Made by a program: the position numbers and the translations under genes. Of a DNA stretch of 64,000 bases, positions 60,474 through 64,000 are shown piece by piece. The stretch lies in the NCBI GenBank assembly GCA_963926475.1, contig CAWUXE010000010.1:1-64000 (forward strand), written 5' to 3'. The first letter of the stretch is position 1; each line of letters starts with the position of its first letter. The stretch is from UBA2040 sp002384725. Lineage in GTDB: Bacteria > Bacteroidota > Bacteroidia > Flavobacteriales_D > Crocinitomicaceae. Below the pieces are notes generated by a model, which saw only the letters and a list, made by a program, of their open reading frames with translations, was not told the origin of the DNA and searched no databases.

Positions 60474-62579
60474 TTAGGATAAGCCCACATTAAAGCCATC
60501 ATCCAAAACCAACTTCCCATCCTTCGGATCAGGATTTCCAGGAATTTCAAACCCTTTGATAGTGCCAGTTTTTCCTATTTGGATAAGTAAAACCAATTGA
60601 CTTTCTGTTAGTTTTTTACCCAACAATTCGAAAGGAATTTTAAACCCGCAAGCTTTGAAATCCGTGCAACCCACAGCCGATTTTCCTTTCATTATTTTTG
60701 CTTTCTTGCACTTCGGACAGTCTAAATCAGTGAGATTTACTTTCTCCTTTTTAACACGAGCTTTTTTGGGTTTTACTTCCTTTTTTTCTGGTTCATGGAG
60801 AATCTGAATTGGACGGAAACTGGAGAAAATCACCTCATCACATAGTTCGCGGACCATGGTGAATAATTCAGATTTAAAGACATCCGATTCGTATTCACCT
60901 TTCTCGATCATTCGTAGTTTTTTCTCCCAATCACCAGTTAATTCCGCGCTTTTTAAAACTTCATTTTGGATGGTTCCAATCAACCCCATCCCAGTAGAAG
61001 TAGGGATCAAGTTTTTTCGTTTTTTCTCTATGTATTTTCTTCGGAAAAGTGTCTCGATAATATTCGCACGTGTAGACGGACGACCAATTCCATTGTCCTT
61101 CATCAATTCGCGCATTTCTTCGTCATCGACTTGTTTACCAGCGGTTTCCATTGCACGAAGAAGTGTCGCTTCCGTATAATGTTTGGGTGGCGAAGTCTTA
61201 CCTTGGTGCACAAATGGCTCATGCGGACCTTTCTCCCCTTCTTCGAAAACAGGCATTAGATTTTCCTCGTCTTTAGACGCTTTTTTTGGATTGTCAGACT
61301 GATAAATTTCACGCCAACCAAGTTCAATAATCTGTTTACCCGTTGCTTTAAATTCCAATTCGTCAACCTTGCCCATCACGGTGGTATTCGAGACTTTACA
61401 TTCCGGATAAAACACAGCGATAAAGCGTTTACAAATCAAGTCGTAAATCTGTTGTTCCGCTGGCGTAATTCCACTCGGCAAAATTCCCGTTGGCATGATG
61501 GCGTGATGATCCGTTACTTTTTTATCGTCAAAAACTTGCTTTGTTTTAGGAATCGGTTTTTGAAGAAGTGGTTCTGTAAAACGAGAATAATATTTCAATC
61601 CACGGAGAACATTCGGAATTTTAGGATGCAAATCTTCCGACAGATACGTCGTATCAACACGCGGATAGGTAACCAATTTCTTTTCATACAAACTCTGAAT
61701 TTGCTTCAAAGTTTCGTCTGCCGAGAATCCATATTTTTTGTTTCCGTCGACCTGAAGTGACGTCAAATCGTACAAGCGTGGATTTCCTTCTCTACCTTCT
61801 TTTTGCTCAAACGAAACTATTTCGAAAGGTTTGTCTTTTAAATATTCTAGTCCTTTGTTTGCTTTATCTTCAGACGAAAGTCGATCGATTTGACATTGAA
61901 ATTCAGTGTCGCGATACAGCGTTTTCAACTCCCAATACTCTTCAATTTTGAATGCATTTATTTCCAATTGACGTTGAACAATCATCGCCAAGGTTGGTGT
62001 TTGGACTCGTCCAACAGAAAGTGTGACTTTACCTTGTCCAAATTTCTTGGTGAACAAACGTGTTCCGTTGATGCCTAACATCCAATCACCTATGGCACGT
62101 GCAGCTCCCGCTTGATAGAGTAAATCGTACTTTTTACCGTCTTGTAATTTTTCAAAACCTTCGCGAATCGCTTCTTCAGTAAGGGAAGAAATCCAAAGTC
62201 GCTTGATGGGAACTTTACATTTTGCTTTGTGCAGCACCCAACGCTGAATGAGCTCTCCTTCTTGCCCGGCATCCCCGCAATTGATGACCTCATCGGCCAT
62301 GGCAACCAGTTTTTCTATACACGCAAATTGACGTTTCACGCCTTGATCTTCGATGACTTTTATCCCAAAATTATCGGGCGTAATGGGCAAATCTTCAAGC
62401 TTCCAATATTTCCAGGATTCTTTATAATCGTGGGGTTCCTTGAGCGTGCAAAGGTGACCAAAGGTCCACGTTACGCAATAGCCATTTCCTTCCCAGTAAC
62501 CATCGTTGCGCTGTTTGGCTCCAATGATTTCGGCGATGTCTTTTGCCACGCTGGGTTTTTCGGCTATGCATAGTTTCAT
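60474..62579 (-). CDS. topB: DNA topoisomerase III
   Basis: Type IA topoisomerase that decatenates and relaxes negatively supercoiled DNA. The 701 residues open with the TOPRIM domain (KLCIAEKPSVAKDIAEIIGA, later INCGDAGQEGELIQRW). The catalytic Tyr305 is in LVTYPRVDTTYLSED, with SVGRVQTPTLAMIV and NGIGRPSTRANIIETL nearby. The C-terminal part has a zinc-type motif (CPKCKKAKIMKG...GCTDFKACGF). Stand-alone on the minus strand; a diverged REP-like repeat lies just upstream. Confidence 0.95.
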   Translation of the reverse strand: MKLCIAEKPSVAKDIAEIIGAKQRNDGYWEGNGYCVTWTFGHLCTLKEPHDYKESWKYWKLEDLPITPDNFGIKVIEDQGVKRQFACIEKLVAMADEVINCGDAGQEGELIQRWVLHKAKCKVPIKRLWISSLTEEAIREGFEKLQDGKKYDLLYQAGAARAIGDWMLGINGTRLFTKKFGQGKVTLSVGRVQTPTLAMIVQRQLEINAFKIEEYWELKTLYRDTEFQCQIDRLSSEDKANKGLEYLKDKPFEIVSFEQKEGREGNPRLYDLTSLQVDGNKKYGFSADETLKQIQSLYEKKLVTYPRVDTTYLSEDLHPKIPNVLRGLKYYSRFTEPLLQKPIPKTKQVFDDKKVTDHHAIMPTGILPSGITPAEQQIYDLICKRFIAVFYPECKVSNTTVMGKVDELEFKATGKQIIELGWREIYQSDNPKKASKDEENLMPVFEEGEKGPHEPFVHQGKTSPPKHYTEATLLRAMETAGKQVDDEEMRELMKDNGIGRPSTRANIIETLFRRKYIEKKRKNLIPTSTGMGLIGTIQNEVLKSAELTGDWEKKLRMIEKGEYESDVFKSELFTMVRELCDEVIFSSFRPIQILHEPEKKEVKPKKARVKKEKVNLTDLDCPKCKKAKIMKGKSAVGCTDFKACGFKIPFELLGKKLTESQLVLLIQIGKTGTIKGFEIPGNPDPKDGKLVLDDGFNVGLS

Positions 62580-62618
62580 ATATTGAATTGCGAATTTTTT
62601 AAATAAAAGTTGCGAATT

Positions 62619-62650
62619 ACACCTCCCTTAATCCTTCCTCAAGAAGGTAG
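62619..62650. repeat. Diverged single copy of the REP-like repeat
   Basis: This stretch (ACACCTCCCTTAATCCTTCC and onward) matches the left arm of the inverted repeat at 42691 at 24 of 31 positions. The second arm is absent. Confidence 0.6.
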
Positions 62651-62654
62651 GAAA

Positions 62655-63161
62655 TTAATTTCTAGTATATTGTTTTACTTGGAAAGCGCATTCATGCTTT
62701 TCGTCCATATCTTGTTCCAGTAGAGCCTTCACAGACCAATTTTTTAGATTGAACTGAGGGAAGAAAGTCTCGGCATTATAGGTTCCACTTACATGAGTGA
62801 TGTACATTTCTTCTATAAGTCCACTTTCTATTGCTTGGCGATAAATTTCTCCGCCACCTATTATGAAAACCGTTCTTTCTTCTTCGTCTTGGTACTTTTC
62901 CCATACTTCCACTAAGTCATGAAGGACGACGCAATCATCGGAAGAGAATTTTTTATTCCGAGTCAAAACAACGTTTTCTCGGTCGGATAAAGGTCGATAT
63001 TTTTCAGGAATTGAATCCCAATTTTTCCGCCCCATGACCACCACCTGACCAAGCGTAGTTTCTTTGAAAAAACGCATATCTTTTGGCAAATGCCACATCA
63101 AATCGTTGTTTTTACCTATTCCTCTTTCGAGGTCCATGGCTACAATTAAAGCTACTTTCAT
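62655..63161 (-). CDS. folA: Dihydrofolate reductase
   Basis: Reduces dihydrofolate to tetrahydrofolate with NADPH, regenerating the cofactor used up by ThyA. The 168 residues show VALIVAMDLERGIGKNNDLMWHLPKDM (active-site loop), VVMGRKNWDSIPEKYRPL and VFIIGGGEIYRQAI (NADPH-binding GG). Length and motifs agree with chromosomal DHFR. It lies 9 bp after thyA, and the pair is almost certainly co-transcribed. Confidence 0.95.
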   Translation of the reverse strand: MKVALIVAMDLERGIGKNNDLMWHLPKDMRFFKETTLGQVVVMGRKNWDSIPEKYRPLSDRENVVLTRNKKFSSDDCVVLHDLVEVWEKYQDEEERTVFIIGGGEIYRQAIESGLIEEMYITHVSGTYNAETFFPQFNLKNWSVKALLEQDMDEKHECAFQVKQYTRN

Positions 63162-63170
63162 CGGTCAGAA

Positions 63171-63965
63171 TTATACAGCAACGGCGCCTTTGATATGTGG
63201 ATGTGGATCGTAATTCAACAATTCAAAATCTTCCAATTTGAAAGAGAATATATCTTTGACGTTCGGATTTATTTTCATTGTAGGCAAAGGACGAAGTTCG
63301 CGTGACAATTGCAGATTCGTTTGTTCGATGTGGTTGGAGTACAAATGGGCATCGCCAAAAGTATGAATAAAATCTCCCACTTTCAAATCGCAGACTTGTG
63401 CCAACATCATGGTCAACAAAGCATACGAAGCGATATTGAAAGGAACTCCTAAGAAAGTATCAGCAGAACGCTGGTATAATTGACAACTCAATTTTCCGTC
63501 GGCTACATAGAATTGAAACATGGTGTGACATGGCGGCAAAGCCATATTGTCGACATCCGAAACATTCCATGCTGAAACCAATAGTCTTCGCGAATTGGGG
63601 TTGTTTTTTATCTGGTCGACAAGCTTTGTGATCTGATCTAATTTCTCACCGTTTTTTCCGGGCCAACTTCTCCATTGATGACCGTAAACTGGTCCTAGAT
63701 TTCCATCTTCATCGGCCCATTCGTTCCAAATGGAAACACCATTGTCGTTCAAATATTTGATGTTTGTATCTCCATTTAAAAACCATAACAATTCGACAAT
63801 AATAGAACGAAGATGTACTTTTTTCGTCGTCACCAGAGGAAATCCTTTGGACAAATCAAAACGCATTTGATGTCCAAAAATAGAGGTTGTTCCTGTTCCT
63901 GTTCTGTCGCCTTTGAAGGTTCCTTCGTCTAAAATTCGATTGAGTAAATCGTGATATTGTTGCAT
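63171..63965 (-). CDS. thyA: Thymidylate synthase
   Basis: Methylates dUMP to dTMP using methylene-tetrahydrofolate. The 264 residues equal the E. coli length, with the catalytic Cys146 in ALPPCHTMFQFYV, the folate/dUMP region RSADTFLGVPFNIASYALL, and a C-terminus HPHIKGAVAV. A near-consensus -7 element (TATCTTCG on the minus strand) lies at the edge of the window before the ATG. It is the first gene of the thyA-folA unit. Confidence 0.97.
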   Translation of the reverse strand: MQQYHDLLNRILDEGTFKGDRTGTGTTSIFGHQMRFDLSKGFPLVTTKKVHLRSIIVELLWFLNGDTNIKYLNDNGVSIWNEWADEDGNLGPVYGHQWRSWPGKNGEKLDQITKLVDQIKNNPNSRRLLVSAWNVSDVDNMALPPCHTMFQFYVADGKLSCQLYQRSADTFLGVPFNIASYALLTMMLAQVCDLKVGDFIHTFGDAHLYSNHIEQTNLQLSRELRPLPTMKINPNVKDIFSFKLEDFELLNYDPHPHIKGAVAV

Positions 63966-64000
63966 TCTAAAATCTCGTTTGTTTCGACATCGAAGATACG

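Noticed and set aside
1..64000. tRNA, rRNA, CRISPR arrays, riboswitches
   Set aside because: None of the longer intergenic gaps contained a recognisable cloverleaf, rRNA segment, regularly spaced direct repeats or a known riboswitch core by eye; a covariance-model search would be decisive.

Overview
The window looks like a contiguous piece of a low-GC Bacteroidota chromosome, most likely Flavobacteriales and plausibly a Crocinitomicaceae (Fluviicola-like) bacterium. The evidence is a DUF4270 lipoprotein, type IX secretion C-terminal sorting domains, many -7 promoter elements of the Bacteroidota form TAnnTTTG, the Bacteroidota-type PurM, and an FtsZ with a long acidic linker ending in a conserved peptide. 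No rRNA, tRNA or CRISPR array was recognised. The genus assignment is inference.

Layout. Positions 1-2890 are a small accessory, decayed zone next to the 3' end of glmS. It holds a fold-back element, a small recombinase-like gene, two small unrelated genes, a 5'-truncated pterin dehydratase gene and the C-terminal half of a large serine recombinase whose last codons read antisense into glmS. Positions 2849-6876 are a minus-strand operon (glycogen-synthase-like gene, DUF4270 lipoprotein, glmS). It is divergent from panC-panD-flippase-like-rfaE2 (6980-9754). After about 650 bp of non-coding DNA comes a division and cell wall cluster (10715-26893): mraZ, rsmH, ftsL-like, ftsI, murE, mraY, murD, an unknown gene, ftsW, murG, murC, ftsQ, ftsA, ftsZ and a GatB/YqeY protein. 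Many start and stop codons overlap as ATGA, so translational coupling is likely. The mraZ promoter carries candidate MraZ boxes.

Positions 27039-33066 hold a GT22-type mannosyltransferase, asnS, rpoN, a membrane protein and an M48 lipoprotein protease. A ruined toxin-antitoxin pair follows. Positions 33681-40639 are minus strand: serine hydrolase, lipB, a sugar-phosphate isomerase, two apparently paralogous large envelope proteins and a lipoprotein. Positions 40801-46257 carry a RidA protein, a TPR-like membrane protein, an rRNA-methyltransferase-like gene and a convergent SNF2/SWIM helicase. Then come lysS, a cold-shock protein, an alpha/beta hydrolase, a 1.1-kaa outer-membrane protein, prfA, purM, a T9SS-secreted protein, a membrane-anchored MutS-like ATPase, topB, folA and thyA.

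Apart from the housekeeping genes, the striking feature is how many short gaps hold recognisable gene ruins: pterin dehydratase, serine recombinase, RelE/ParE-type toxin-antitoxin, secreted hydrolase with sorting domain, DUF5655, OmpA-family, and a tocopherol-cyclase-like gene facing a broken secreted-protein gene. I did not find convincing evidence of a complete new multi-gene system. The best leads are the glmS-targeting recombinase remnant with a second att-like copy, the MraZ operator arrangement, the unknown gene between murD and ftsW, and the envelope-protein paralogue cluster.
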